Part shown: positions 1-10,057 of the stretch, one piece after another | Layout of the letters: every line of letters begins with the position of its first letter | Numbering within the stretch: position 1 is the stretch's first letter | NCBI RefSeq assembly: GCF_001999285.1 | Contig: NZ_MLHN01000026.1 | Location: 1 to 64,000, forward strand | DNA: 64,000 bases | Direction: 5' to 3' | Origin: Rodentibacter genomosp. 1 | GTDB taxonomy: Bacteria > Pseudomonadota > Gammaproteobacteria > Enterobacterales > Pasteurellaceae | Translations under genes and position numbers: made by a program | Notes under the pieces: model-generated | The model's database searches: none | The model's input: only the letters and a program-made list of their open reading frames with translations | What the model was told of the DNA's origin: nothing

Positions 1-18
1 AACAGCGCGTCGTTGTGT

Positions 19-53
19 GAGGTGCATTATAGGATTTTTTTAATCCTTTGCAA
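19..53 (-). promoter_or_regulatory. rRNA-type promoter pointing out of the left edge
   Basis: On the minus strand a -35 element TTGCAA (53-48) and a perfect -10 TATAAT (31-26) are separated by 16 bases. They are followed by a G/C-containing discriminator (GCACC). The bases upstream (about 54-110) are runs of A and T that resemble an UP element. This architecture is that of stable-RNA P1 promoters. In enterobacteria murI lies directly upstream of a ribosomal RNA operon, so an rrn operon probably begins just outside the window. That last step is inference, since no rRNA sequence is visible. Confidence 0.7.
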
Positions 54-135
54 CTCTTTTTTTTTAAATTTTTGTAAAAACATTTTGATTGATTATTTTT
101 TATCAAATTTATTCCCAAATATCATCGTTTAACGA

Positions 136-939
136 CTAAATATTCAATAAGTTCAGCATTTCAAATCCTAAAGAATAAATTAACTTTCGTAATCCATCGC
201 CCTCTAAGAGAGGTTTTATACAAAATACCTGATTAATGATTTGATTTTTTGACCGCACTTTTACATCACGAAGCAAAAACTCCACACGTTTTGCGATGGC
301 AAACCCTGAATCAATAAAATGCGTGACTTGTGGTAAACATTGTTGGAGTTCTGATTTGATTAGAGGAAAATGTGTACATCCTAAAACAACGCAATCTAAA
401 TCTTCCATTTTTTCCCAAGCAACTAATTCGGACTTAATTTCATCTAAATCAATAGGATAGCCGTGTAATTTACGCTCTGTTAGTTCTACCAATTTCGTAC
501 TACCAATTTTTTCTACGCAGCAATCTGCAGCATATTTATCAACTAAATCAGATAAATATTTTCGTTTTACTGTTCCCTTTGTTGCTAACAATCCAATATG
601 TTTTGTTATCGTTTTCTCTGCTGCCGGTTTTATTGCCGGCACTGTGCCAACGATTGGGATAGAAAAATATTTACGTAGTGAAGGCAATGCAACAGTACTT
701 GCGGTATTACAGGCGATAACAATAAGATCTAAAGGATATATCTGATCAAGATGCTGACAGATTTTGAGCGTGCGTTCGATAATTTCTTCTTCAGATTTCT
801 CAGAGTAAGGAAAATATTCATTATCAAAGCAATATAAGTACTGATAGTCAGGTAAAAGTTTCTTAACTTCACGATAAACGCTAAAGCCACCAACACCAGA
901 ATCAAAAAAAAGAATTGTAGGTTGTACTTGAATATCCAT
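136..939 (-). CDS. murI: Glutamate racemase
   Basis: Converts L-glutamate to D-glutamate for peptidoglycan precursors in the cytoplasm. The N-terminus has the family signature [10 protein letters not shown]. Both catalytic cysteines are present, in ACNTAS (Cys79 counting from a TTG two codons upstream) and GCTHFPL (Cys190 on the same count). Length is 267 residues from the ATG at 939, which is usual for the family. I prefer that ATG over the TTG at 945, which would overlap the ubiC stop. No clear ribosome binding site is seen, so translation may be coupled to ubiC, which ends 3 bases upstream. The gene is the last of a minus-strand run with ubiC and recG and is followed by an rRNA-type promoter. 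Confidence 0.96.
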   Translation of the reverse strand: MDIQVQPTILFFDSGVGGFSVYREVKKLLPDYQYLYCFDNEYFPYSEKSEEEIIERTLKICQHLDQIYPLDLIVIACNTASTVALPSLRKYFSIPIVGTVPAIKPAAEKTITKHIGLLATKGTVKRKYLSDLVDKYAADCCVEKIGSTKLVELTERKLHGYPIDLDEIKSELVAWEKMEDLDCVVLGCTHFPLIKSELQQCLPQVTHFIDSGFAIAKRVEFLLRDVKVRSKNQIINQVFCIKPLLEGDGLRKLIYSLGFEMLNLLNI

Positions 940-941
940 AA

Positions 942-1466
942 TCAATTTGACAAAAAATTTGTGCCATTGTATTCAGTTATAAGTCTGTTCTCAAGGAAAA
1001 GCTCGCTGATTAACAACGGCATTTTTTCGATTAAAAATAAGGAACGTCTAGCATATAATCCGCTCTGCGGATCTTGTGACCATTGAATTAACTCTCTATT
1101 TGTCACTTGTTGAAATAACCATTCACCAATAGGTTTATTGCCTAAGTTTGATAAATTTCGGTGATAAGATAGCAAGCCTTTAGAAATAAGGGTTCGAGCT
1201 TCAACCCATGGATGACCATCACAAAATAGTACTACTTCTCGACATAAATAGTCATCAGCAGGCAAGAGCGTTGCCTCACTTTCAAATAGATTTTCTATCC
1301 ATTTTTCTGACCGCACTTTGACTTCAAATTGCTCACAGATTTGTTTTAATTTAAGGCTCAGTGATTGTTTGTCAAACAACCAAGATTGAGTTGAAAGAGG
1401 GAGACTCTTGATCTGTGAGGAATCCTCCTCTTGCCAGTTTAAATCAGCAAAAATAGAATCAGGCAT
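942..1466 (-). CDS. ubiC: Chorismate--pyruvate lyase
   Basis: Predicted to remove pyruvate from chorismate to give 4-hydroxybenzoate, the first committed step of ubiquinone synthesis. The protein aligns from memory with E. coli UbiC through [33 protein letters not shown] and PLLISELFL. The conserved active-site arginine (in CREVVL) and C-terminal glutamate (in SELFL) are both kept. The chosen start is the ATG at 1466, which overlaps the recG stop by 8 bases; a GTG at 1481 would add five residues and overlap recG by 23. Its tight packing with recG and murI suggests one transcript. No ubiA is adjacent, unlike in E. coli. H. influenzae is known to rely on demethylmenaquinone, so this gene helps separate the source organism from it. 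Confidence 0.85.
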   Translation of the reverse strand: MPDSIFADLNWQEEDSSQIKSLPLSTQSWLFDKQSLSLKLKQICEQFEVKVRSEKWIENLFESEATLLPADDYLCREVVLFCDGHPWVEARTLISKGLLSYHRNLSNLGNKPIGEWLFQQVTNRELIQWSQDPQSGLYARRSLFLIEKMPLLISELFLENRLITEYNGTNFLSN

Positions 1467-3540
1467 TGCTATAAATCTCACGATTATTCAACCAACGTTT
1501 AATCAGACAATCTGCGATATCCGGGTATTTTTGAATTAGTTGCTTAGCATAAGTTTGTACCATTGGAATCATTTTACGATCCCGCATTAAGTCCGCCACT
1601 TTAAAGGTCGCAATACCCGTTTGCTTTGTTCCCAATACCTCTCCCGGCCCTCTAATCTCTAAGTCTTTCTCAGAAATCATAAAACCGTCTTGACTATCAC
1701 GCAGTACCTGCAAGCGTTTTTGTGAGATTTTTCCTAACGGCGGTTTATACATCAAAACACAAAAAGAGGCCGTACTCCCTCGCCCAACACGCCCACGCAA
1801 TTGATGAAGTTGTGATAAACCCAATCGTTCGGCATTTTCAATAATCATTAAACTTGCATTGGGTACATCAACACCAACTTCAATCACCGTCGTCGCGACT
1901 AATAAATCCAGCTCAGCATTTTTAAACTGCGTCATGACATCTTGTTTTTCTTGCGGTTTCATTCTCCCATGTACTAAACCAATGTTTAACATGGGTAATG
2001 CCTTGGTTAACTCTTCCCAAATTGCTTCCGCTGCTTGTGCTTCCAATACTTCCGATTCATCAATTAAAGTACATACCCAATACGCTTGACGTTTTTCATT
2101 AAGACAAGCTTTTTTTACTCGCTCAACAATTTCATCCCGTCGTTCTTCCGAAATAACCACTGTCGTAATAGGCGTACGTCCAGGGGGTAATTCATCAATG
2201 ATTGAGGTATCTAAATCAGCATATACTGTCATTGCCAAGGTTCTTGGGATAGGTGTCGCCGTCATAATTAACTGGTGGGGATAAACCCCGGCTTTTTCCC
2301 CTTTTTCTCGTAACATTAAACGCTGATGCACCCCGAAACGATGCTGCTCATCAATGATAATAAAAGCAAGATCGGCAAATTCTACGTCCTCTTGAAAAAG
2401 TGCATGCGTACCAACTACCATTTGAGCTGAACCATTTTGAATTTTTTCTAGAACAGTCTGGCGCGCTTTACCTTTTACTTTTCCAGCCAACCAAGCAACA
2501 TCAATACCAAAAGGTTCAAACCATTGACGGAAATTATTAGCGTGTTGTTCGGCTAAAATTTCTGTGGGTGCCATTAACGCTACTTGCTTGCCATTATCTA
2601 TTGCTATTAATGCAGCAAGTGCAGCCACTAAAGTTTTTCCCGACCCCACATCACCTTGAACTAAACGCATCATTGGGTAGTTTTTTCCCAAATCCAACTT
2701 AATCTCTTCTACCACACGTTTTTGGGCATTGGTTGGTTGAAAAGGCAAACTCGCAAGAAAGCGCTGTTTTAAATCTGTTTGCTCACGCAACGGTAATGCC
2801 AAAAACTGTTGTGTACCTAACCGCACTTTTTGCATTGCCAGATTATGAGCAAGCAATTCTTCAAAAATTAAACGCTGTTGTGCGGGATGTTTACCCTGCT
2901 CAAGCATTTCTAGAGAAATCTCAGGCGGTGGGCGATGCAATAAATGAAGTGCTTCTTTCAAGCTAAATTGATGAGGATTAAATTCCGGAGGCAAAATTTC
3001 CGCAATCTGTATTTTATCCAGTAAAGCCAAAGCCTGATCTGTCAACTTTCGTAATGAATTTTGCTTTAATCCCTCAGTGGTGGAATAAATAGGGGTGAGC
3101 GTTTCTTCTAAAACAAGAGGTGAATTATCCCGAATAATCTGGTATTCCGGATGATGAATTTCCGGCATATGGCGACCACGTTTTACTTCCCCGAAGGCTT
3201 TGACACGCACGCCTAATTGAAAACTGTTACGCATTCCGGCATTAAAATTAAAAAAACGCAACATAATTTTCGATGTCCCGTCTGATAGACTGACCGACAA
3301 AATAGGGCGACGCCCAAACGTCACTTCCGTGGTTTGTACGATGCCTTCAATGGTAAAATACTGTTCGGGGCGAAGATGCGCGATGGGCGTAATTCGTGTG
3401 CGATCCTCATAACGAATGGGAAAATGAAAAAGTAAATCTTGCAAATGATTAATGCCTATTTTACTAAGTTTGGCTGAGACTGCCGCCCCTACGCCGGAAA
3501 GTGTTGTGAGAGGAATCGCATCAAGCAATGAAAGGCTCAT
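1459..3540 (-). CDS. recG: ATP-dependent DNA helicase RecG
   Basis: Branch-migrating helicase that remodels Holliday junctions and stalled forks. The 693-residue length is that of the family. The N-terminal wedge/OB region (about 1-240) begins LLDAIPLTTLSGVGAA, like E. coli RecG. The helicase core carries Walker A GDVGSGKT (about residues 296-303), a DEQH box (about 395-400) and motif VI-type QLRGRVGRG. The C-terminal RecG-type region reads RDSQDGFMISEKDLEIRGPGE. The gene lies 9 bases after spoT and overlaps ubiC at its 3' end, in a spoT-recG order also found in E. coli. One uptake signal copy sits inside the gene near 2820. Confidence 0.97.
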   Translation of the reverse strand: MSLSLLDAIPLTTLSGVGAAVSAKLSKIGINHLQDLLFHFPIRYEDRTRITPIAHLRPEQYFTIEGIVQTTEVTFGRRPILSVSLSDGTSKIMLRFFNFNAGMRNSFQLGVRVKAFGEVKRGRHMPEIHHPEYQIIRDNSPLVLEETLTPIYSTTEGLKQNSLRKLTDQALALLDKIQIAEILPPEFNPHQFSLKEALHLLHRPPPEISLEMLEQGKHPAQQRLIFEELLAHNLAMQKVRLGTQQFLALPLREQTDLKQRFLASLPFQPTNAQKRVVEEIKLDLGKNYPMMRLVQGDVGSGKTLVAALAALIAIDNGKQVALMAPTEILAEQHANNFRQWFEPFGIDVAWLAGKVKGKARQTVLEKIQNGSAQMVVGTHALFQEDVEFADLAFIIIDEQHRFGVHQRLMLREKGEKAGVYPHQLIMTATPIPRTLAMTVYADLDTSIIDELPPGRTPITTVVISEERRDEIVERVKKACLNEKRQAYWVCTLIDESEVLEAQAAEAIWEELTKALPMLNIGLVHGRMKPQEKQDVMTQFKNAELDLLVATTVIEVGVDVPNASLMIIENAERLGLSQLHQLRGRVGRGSTASFCVLMYKPPLGKISQKRLQVLRDSQDGFMISEKDLEIRGPGEVLGTKQTGIATFKVADLMRDRKMIPMVQTYAKQLIQKYPDIADCLIKRWLNNREIYSNA

Positions 3541-3549
3541 AGTTCATTA

Positions 3550-5661
3550 TTAGGCATTAATATTTCGTTTTACACTCACGACACCGGTAATCCCCTTAAT
3601 ACGGTGTAAAACATTTCCAAGATGTTTTAAATCTTTCACACTGACCTGCAAAATCACAAGCAACAGTGAATTTTCTAGTTCTTCCGTCCAAATATTTTGA
3701 ATCCCTCCTTCACTTGTAGTGATCGCTGTCATCAAACTCGGAAGTGCACTCTGTTCATTTAAAATCTCCACTCGTAATTCTGCCTCAAAATTAACCGCAC
3801 TTTGTACATTTTCCCACTTAGCTTGTACTAAGTGATGGGTATTTTTAAGATTACTGCATTGGTAATGATGTATTACGACACCACTGTGAACCGCACTATG
3901 TCCAACAATTGGATCACCAGGGATAGGATGGCAACATTGTGCAAATTGTGTATTTGCCATCAGAGACGGAGAAATCATTAATGTATTGCTGTGATGTTTC
4001 GCGTGCCCCTCCACATCAGTCTCAATTTGCTCATTGATTAATTGATGTGCAACCACTGAGGCTAATAGGTTTCCTAAGCCAATTTCACGTAATAATTCAT
4101 CAAAAGAAGAAAGTTTTAGCTTCTCTAGCGTAAATTGAATTTGCTGTGGCGAGAGATTGTCCAAAATATGCGGATGTAAAGCTGAATTTAGTTCTGTTTT
4201 ACCCAGTTTTATCGCATCATCGGCACAACGTTGTTTCAAATAATGGCGAATACGGGTTTTTGCACGCGCTGTCACCACAAAATTCAACCATCCCGCTTCC
4301 GGATGAGCATTAGGATCAGTAATAATTTTTACTGTTTGACCTGACTCCAATGCTTTTGATAACGAATAAGGTTTATGTTCAACTGTTACCCCGACACAAG
4401 TATTCCCCACATCCGAATGCACTGCGTAAGCAAAATCAACAGCAGTGGCGCCTTTAGGTAGTTCAACAATCCGACCTTTAGGCGTAAATACAAAAATTTC
4501 TTTCGGGAAAAACTCTGATTTGACATTCTCAATGAACTCAAAAGAATTGCCCACACTCTGTTGAATTTCGACTAAATTTTGTAACCAACGTTGCGCTCGA
4601 ATCTGGGCGGTGGTGCTGTCATTTTTACCGTTTTCTTTATCCCCCCAATATGCCGTTACCCCCATTTCTGCCACTTGTTCCATATCTTCTGTATGGATGT
4701 GTACTTCTACCGGCACCCCATGAGGCCCAATCATTGAGGTCTGTAACGATTGATAGCCATTTGCTTTTGGTACAGCAATATAATCTTTCACACGTCCAGG
4801 GCGAGGTTTATAGAGATTGTGTATTTGCCCCAATGCGCGGTAACAATCATCTATTGTTTTGACAATAATACGAAAGGCATAAATATCCATAATGGAGTGG
4901 AATTCTTGATCTTTTGCCCGCATTTTTTGGTAGATTTTATAGAGATGTCTTTCCCGTCCCCACACACGTGCAAAAATCCCTGCATTTTCCAACCGCACTT
5001 TGATTTCATTGGAAATCCGTTCAATAAGATCTTGGCGATTATTACGTGCCACTTCCACCAATTTTTTCAATACTTCGTAACGGTATGGGTACATCGCCTT
5101 AAAAGATAAATCTTCGAGTTCATTTTTAATATGCTCAATCCCTAAACGATGGGCGAGCGGACAATAAATCTCCAATGTTTCTTTCGCAATACGACGACGT
5201 TTATCAGGACGAAGAGCTCCCAGTGTTCGCATATTATGCGTTCGATCAGCAAGTTTAATTAACACCACTCGAATATCACGGGTCATCGCCAAAATCATTT
5301 TACGAAAATTTTCGACTTGCGCTTCTTGACGAGTACGGAATTTGAGCTTATCAAGTTTAGAAACGCCATCGACTATCTCGGCAACACTAGTACCAAATTC
5401 GGCACGGAGTTGTGCCTCTGTGTAAGGCGTATCTTCAATAACATCATGTAACAATGCGGCCATAACAGCTTCGTGATCAAGATGCATTTGAGCAATAATG
5501 GAGGCGACAGCCACAGGGTGGGTAATATAAGGTTCGCCACTTGATCGGAACTGCCCTTCGTGCCCGTCTCTTGCGATCATAAATGCACGTTTGACTAATT
5601 CAATTTTATCTGCGGGTAAATACCCTTGAATGATTCGATTTAAATCTGCAAACAGTTCCAA
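3550..5661 (-). CDS. spoT: Bifunctional (p)ppGpp synthetase/hydrolase SpoT
   Basis: Makes and mainly degrades the stringent-response alarmone (p)ppGpp. Domains in order: HD hydrolase (GEPYITHPVAVA, ALLHDVIEDT, about residues 40-150), RelA/SpoT nucleotidyltransferase (PKANGYQSLQT, about 240-350), TGS (IFVFTPKGRIVELPKGATAV, about 385-450), the zinc-finger/helical region and a C-terminal ACT domain (about 630-703). The intact HD motif and 703 residues favour SpoT over RelA. It lies downstream of rpoZ and gmk, the classical gmk-rpoZ-spoT order, with recG next. Three uptake signals or near-signals lie inside the gene. Confidence 0.97.
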   Translation of the reverse strand: MELFADLNRIIQGYLPADKIELVKRAFMIARDGHEGQFRSSGEPYITHPVAVASIIAQMHLDHEAVMAALLHDVIEDTPYTEAQLRAEFGTSVAEIVDGVSKLDKLKFRTRQEAQVENFRKMILAMTRDIRVVLIKLADRTHNMRTLGALRPDKRRRIAKETLEIYCPLAHRLGIEHIKNELEDLSFKAMYPYRYEVLKKLVEVARNNRQDLIERISNEIKVRLENAGIFARVWGRERHLYKIYQKMRAKDQEFHSIMDIYAFRIIVKTIDDCYRALGQIHNLYKPRPGRVKDYIAVPKANGYQSLQTSMIGPHGVPVEVHIHTEDMEQVAEMGVTAYWGDKENGKNDSTTAQIRAQRWLQNLVEIQQSVGNSFEFIENVKSEFFPKEIFVFTPKGRIVELPKGATAVDFAYAVHSDVGNTCVGVTVEHKPYSLSKALESGQTVKIITDPNAHPEAGWLNFVVTARAKTRIRHYLKQRCADDAIKLGKTELNSALHPHILDNLSPQQIQFTLEKLKLSSFDELLREIGLGNLLASVVAHQLINEQIETDVEGHAKHHSNTLMISPSLMANTQFAQCCHPIPGDPIVGHSAVHSGVVIHHYQCSNLKNTHHLVQAKWENVQSAVNFEAELRVEILNEQSALPSLMTAITTSEGGIQNIWTEELENSLLLVILQVSVKDLKHLGNVLHRIKGITGVVSVKRNINA

Positions 5662-5733
5662 AGGACACCTAACTTGTTCGTATTGAATGAATAGATTTGG
5701 ACAAATGCGGTTAAAAATAACCGCATAAGATAA

Positions 5734-6000
5734 TTATTCCGTAATTAATGCTACAGCAGCGTCTTCAGCATGTTGGATTGCTGTGATATCTTGATGTTCC
5801 TGCGCATCCATAATATCGTTAGAAATGAGCCCCTTTTCAATTTCACGCAACGCAATAACCGTTGGTTTGTCATTATCTTCAGGAACTAATGGATCACGCT
5901 GATGTAACTGTAATTGTCTTGCACGACGTGCGGCGGTTAAAATTAAATCAAAACGGTTGCCAATTTTTTCTACTGCATCTTGCACTGTAACTCGCGCCAT
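5734..6000 (-). CDS. rpoZ: RNA polymerase omega subunit
   Basis: Small subunit that helps assemble RNA polymerase and is part of a ppGpp binding site. The 88-residue protein starts [19 protein letters not shown] and contains AARRARQLQ, both hallmarks of the family. It is followed by a short acidic tail. It sits 73 bases after gmk and 72 bases before spoT, so the omega subunit and the ppGpp enzyme are probably co-transcribed, as in E. coli. Confidence 0.97.
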   Translation of the reverse strand: MARVTVQDAVEKIGNRFDLILTAARRARQLQLHQRDPLVPEDNDKPTVIALREIEKGLISNDIMDAQEHQDITAIQHAEDAAVALITE

Positions 6001-6063
6001 ATTCTACTCCGATTCATCTAAAAATAAGGGATATAAAGGGGAAACATCATACTAAATCTCATA

Positions 6064-6690
6064 TTATTTATCTAGTAGTTGATGAATTAAGCCCGCATTT
6101 TCTATGCGTTGATAAGATTTCGTCAAGCGCTCGGCATGTAAAATGCTCTGCAAATCAGCTAAAGCTTGCTCAAAATTGTCATTAACGATGACATAATCAT
6201 ATTCGTCATAATGCGAAATTTCATTCTTTGCTTTTTCCATCCGTTCAGAAATCACCGATTCACTATCTTGCCCCCGCCCGACCAAGCGTCTCTCCAATTC
6301 AGGTAGAGAAGGAGGAAGAATAAAAATACTTTTCACATTTTCCACTTTTTGACGAATTTGTTGTGCACCTTGCCAATCAATATCTAAAAAAACATCAATA
6401 CCTTTCGCAAGATTTTCTTCAATTGCCGGCAATGAAGTACCGTAATAGTTACCCCCAAACACGGTGGCATATTCCAAAAAAAGGTCTTGTTCAATAAGTG
6501 ATTCAAATTCGTCTTTAGAAACGAAATAGTAATGCACGCCATGAATTTCTCCAGGACGGGGAGCACGAGTCGTGTGAGATATAGAAACCATCTTAGGCGT
6601 AGAAGAATCCCGTTCCAATAAAGCGGAAATGAGGGAGGATTTACCTGCACCACTCGGCGCAGAAAGAATATACAGATTACCTTGAGACAT
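6064..6690 (-). CDS. gmk: Guanylate kinase
   Basis: Phosphorylates GMP to GDP using ATP. The P-loop reads [10 protein letters not shown] near the N-terminus, followed by the GMP-binding region ([18 protein letters not shown]). From the ATG at 6690 the protein is 208 residues, the normal size, and starts [14 protein letters not shown]. This start has a strong ribosome binding site (AAAGGTGG) a few bases upstream. An in-frame extension of nine codons to 6717 lacks one and is rejected. First gene of the gmk-rpoZ-spoT-recG-ubiC-murI run. Confidence 0.97.
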   Translation of the reverse strand: MSQGNLYILSAPSGAGKSSLISALLERDSSTPKMVSISHTTRAPRPGEIHGVHYYFVSKDEFESLIEQDLFLEYATVFGGNYYGTSLPAIEENLAKGIDVFLDIDWQGAQQIRQKVENVKSIFILPPSLPELERRLVGRGQDSESVISERMEKAKNEISHYDEYDYVIVNDNFEQALADLQSILHAERLTKSYQRIENAGLIHQLLDK

Positions 6691-6796
6691 AGCATCCACC
6701 TTTCTTAGATATTTCAATCTATTATGCCGATTTTTTTGAAAAAAGCATTAAAGTGCGGTCACTTTTTCCAGAATTTTTCTAGATGAAAAAAGTAAC

Positions 6797-6812
6797 TTTG
6801 ACCTAGATCACA
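6797..6812 (+). promoter_or_regulatory. CRP-like site upstream of gapA
   Basis: TTTGACCTAGATCACA matches the CRP palindrome TGTGATCTAGATCACA at 14 of 16 positions. Its centre (6804.5) lies about 61.5 bases before the start point expected from the gapA -10 element, the classical class I position. Binding itself is inferred. Confidence 0.65.
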
Positions 6813-6850
6813 AAAACAAACCGCCATTTCTAGTTTTATCTCAATGCTCG

Positions 6851-6866
6851 TGTTATAATCCGCCCG
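6851..6866 (+). promoter_or_regulatory. gapA promoter (extended -10)
   Basis: TGTTATAAT (6851-6859) is an extended -10 element: TG, one base, then a perfect TATAAT. No good -35 lies 17 bases upstream, which fits an activator-dependent promoter given the CRP-like site at 6797-6812. The expected start point is about 6866, leaving a leader of about 74 bases before the ATG. Confidence 0.65.
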
Positions 6867-6924
6867 ATGTTTTTGGGAATCAATTATTGTTTCTAAAACA
6901 TAACTGTTTGTTTAACTTAACTAA

Positions 6925-7959
<1,035 letters not shown>

Positions 7960-7980
7960 CTCGAACCAGTGAAAAACCTA

Positions 7981-8003
7981 ACCGCTCTTCGGAGCGGTTT
8001 TTT
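7981..8003 (+). terminator. gapA terminator
   Basis: A 7-bp stem ACCGCTC / GAGCGGT with a TTCG tetraloop is followed by TTTTT. It is a textbook intrinsic terminator 21 bases after the gapA stop. Confidence 0.93.
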
Positions 8004-8017
8004 ATTCTCAATAAGAT

Positions 8018-8033
8018 TGTGATCATCTTCACA
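8018..8033 (+). promoter_or_regulatory. CRP-like site upstream of the acyl-CoA ligase
   Basis: TGTGATCATCTTCACA has both half-sites perfect (TGTGA-N6-TCACA). Candidate -10 elements TACAAT (8070-8075) and TATATT (8106-8111) lie downstream. With the second, the CRP centre falls near -92.5, an allowed class I position. Which promoter is used cannot be told from sequence. Confidence 0.6.
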
Positions 8034-8156
8034 AATTGCACAAAAGTTCACTCAAAATAATCCAAAAAATACAATATTTATCTGGCTTTTAACTTCATTT
8101 AACTTTATATTAGCGCACACTTGTTAGCTCAATTAATATCAAAAATTAAGGTTAAT

Positions 8157-9959
8157 ATGAATCTCGATCTTCATTTCATTCATCGTATTCAACAACAAGC
8201 AAAAAACCGGGGAAATACAACCGCACTTCGCCATAAAGAAAATGGTATCTGGAAAGATATCTCTTGGTCTGTATTCCAAAACCAATTAAACCAACTCTCT
8301 CGAGCCTTACTTGCATGCGGAATTCAAGTTCAAGATAAAATTGCAATTTTCTCCCATAATATGCCTCATTGGACAATTGCCGATATTGCAACACTACAAA
8401 TCCGTGCGGTTACTGTTCCCATTTATGCAACCAATACTGCACAACAAGCGGAGTTTGTACTGAATCACGCTGACGTAAAAATTTTATTTGTTGGAGATCA
8501 AGAACAATATGATCAAGCCTTAGAAATAGCCCCTTATTGCCCCCAATTACAAAAAATTGTCGCAATGAAACCGACTATTCTACTCAAACCAGATACGCTC
8601 TCTTACACATGGGATCAATTTATCGAATTAGGATCAATCGCCCAACAAGCTGAATTAACCCAACGACTAAATAATAAAAAAATGGATGATTTATTTACCA
8701 TCATCTATACCTCCGGTACAACAGGCGAACCAAAAGGCGTGATGTTAGATTATTCAAATCTTGCCCATCAATTAGAAACCCATGATCTTGCTCTTGATGT
8801 TACCCCTCAAGATATTTCTCTTTCTTTCCTACCGTTTTCTCATATTTTTGAACGTGCATGGGCAGCTTATATCCTTCATCGTGGCGCAACACTTTGCTAT
8901 TTGGAAGATACGAATCAAGTGCGGTCGGTTTTAAACGAGATTCGCCCAACACTGATGTGTGCAGTACCGCGTTTTTATGAAAAAATTTATGCAGCAGTGC
9001 TAGATAAAGTACAAAAAGCGCCAAAACTTCGCCAACTTCTTTTTCACTGGGCAATTGCCATAGGGCAAAAACGTTTTGAGTTATTCACCCAAAAGAAACC
9101 TATTCCTTTTTGGTTAAAACAACAATATCGTCTAGCTGATAAACTTGTCTTATCCAAACTTCGCCAATTACTCGGTGGCAGAATAAAAATGATGCCTTGT
9201 GGCGGAGCAAAATTAGAACCGGCTATCGGGCTCTTTTTCCACAGTCTGGGTATCAATATTAAACTCGGTTATGGTATGACAGAAACCACCGCAACCATTT
9301 CATGCTGGCACGATTACCAATTTAACCCAAACTCCATCGGTACTTTAATGCCCAAAGCAGAAGTCAAAATTGGCGAAAATAACGAAATTCTCGTACGTGG
9401 CGGCATGGTAATGAGAGGTTATTACAAAAAACCGGAAGAAACCGCCCAAGCCTTTACTGAAGATGGTTTCTTAAAAACAGGTGATGCCGGTGAATTCGAT
9501 TCGAAAGGAAATCTTTTTATTACGGATCGCATTAAGGAATTAATGAAAACCTCCAATGGTAAATATATCGCCCCACAATATATTGAAAGTAAAATCGGCA
9601 AAGATAAGTTTATTGAACAAATCGCTATTGTCGCAGATGCAAAAAAATATGTCTCCGCTTTAATTGTACCTTGCTTTGATAGCTTGGAAGAATATGCCAA
9701 ACAATTAAATATTAAATATCAAGATCGTCTAGACCTGATAAAAAACTCTGAAATTCTGAAAATGTTTGAACAACGGATTAATACCGTACAAAAAGAACTA
9801 GCTCACTTTGAACAAGTTAAAAAATTTACCTTGCTCTCTCAGGCATTCAGTATCAAGTTAGGAGAAATTACCCCAACGTTGAAGCTAAAACGAAAAGTTA
9901 TTATGGAGCGTTATCGCAGTCAAATTGAAGCAATGTATAAACAACATAATGAAACCTAA
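8157..9959 (+). CDS. Long-chain fatty acid--CoA ligase (AMP-forming)
   Basis: Activates fatty acids to acyl-CoA through an acyl-adenylate at the inner membrane. The AMP-binding P-loop motif is [14 protein letters not shown], followed by the GYGMTETTA and TGDAGEFD motifs and the C-terminal lysine-containing TSNGKYI segment. The start MNLDLHF at 8157 has AAGG five bases upstream; an extension to a TTG at 8121 is rejected. The resulting 600 residues closely match the H. influenzae protein encoded next to gapA. Its length and sequence are nearer the FAA1/FadD15-type ligases than to E. coli FadD. Haemophili lack a full beta-oxidation set, so phospholipid recycling of host fatty acids is a likely role (inference). 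Confidence 0.93.
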   Translation: MNLDLHFIHRIQQQAKNRGNTTALRHKENGIWKDISWSVFQNQLNQLSRALLACGIQVQDKIAIFSHNMPHWTIADIATLQIRAVTVPIYATNTAQQAEFVLNHADVKILFVGDQEQYDQALEIAPYCPQLQKIVAMKPTILLKPDTLSYTWDQFIELGSIAQQAELTQRLNNKKMDDLFTIIYTSGTTGEPKGVMLDYSNLAHQLETHDLALDVTPQDISLSFLPFSHIFERAWAAYILHRGATLCYLEDTNQVRSVLNEIRPTLMCAVPRFYEKIYAAVLDKVQKAPKLRQLLFHWAIAIGQKRFELFTQKKPIPFWLKQQYRLADKLVLSKLRQLLGGRIKMMPCGGAKLEPAIGLFFHSLGINIKLGYGMTETTATISCWHDYQFNPNSIGTLMPKAEVKIGENNEILVRGGMVMRGYYKKPEETAQAFTEDGFLKTGDAGEFDSKGNLFITDRIKELMKTSNGKYIAPQYIESKIGKDKFIEQIAIVADAKKYVSALIVPCFDSLEEYAKQLNIKYQDRLDLIKNSEILKMFEQRINTVQKELAHFEQVKKFTLLSQAFSIKLGEITPTLKLKRKVIMERYRSQIEAMYKQHNET

Positions 9960-9988
9960 ACTTCAGTATGATATAGACGTTAAACAAA

Positions 9989-10016
9989 AAAGTGCGGTTA
10001 AAATTAACCGCACTTT
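9989..10016. terminator. Paired uptake signals acting as a two-way terminator
   Basis: Two opposed uptake signal copies (AAAGTGCGGTTAA, then TTAACCGCACTTT) form a hairpin between the convergent acyl-CoA ligase and glgP genes. Closely spaced inverted uptake signals serving as terminators are well known in Haemophilus. Confidence 0.8.
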
Positions 10017-10057
10017 ATGTTATGAAAAGAAAGAAAATCCCCATTAGGGGATTTTTA

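Noticed and set aside
6798-6803. TTGACC as the gapA -35
   Set aside because: It is 50 bases from TATAAT, far too distant; it is instead part of the CRP-like palindrome.
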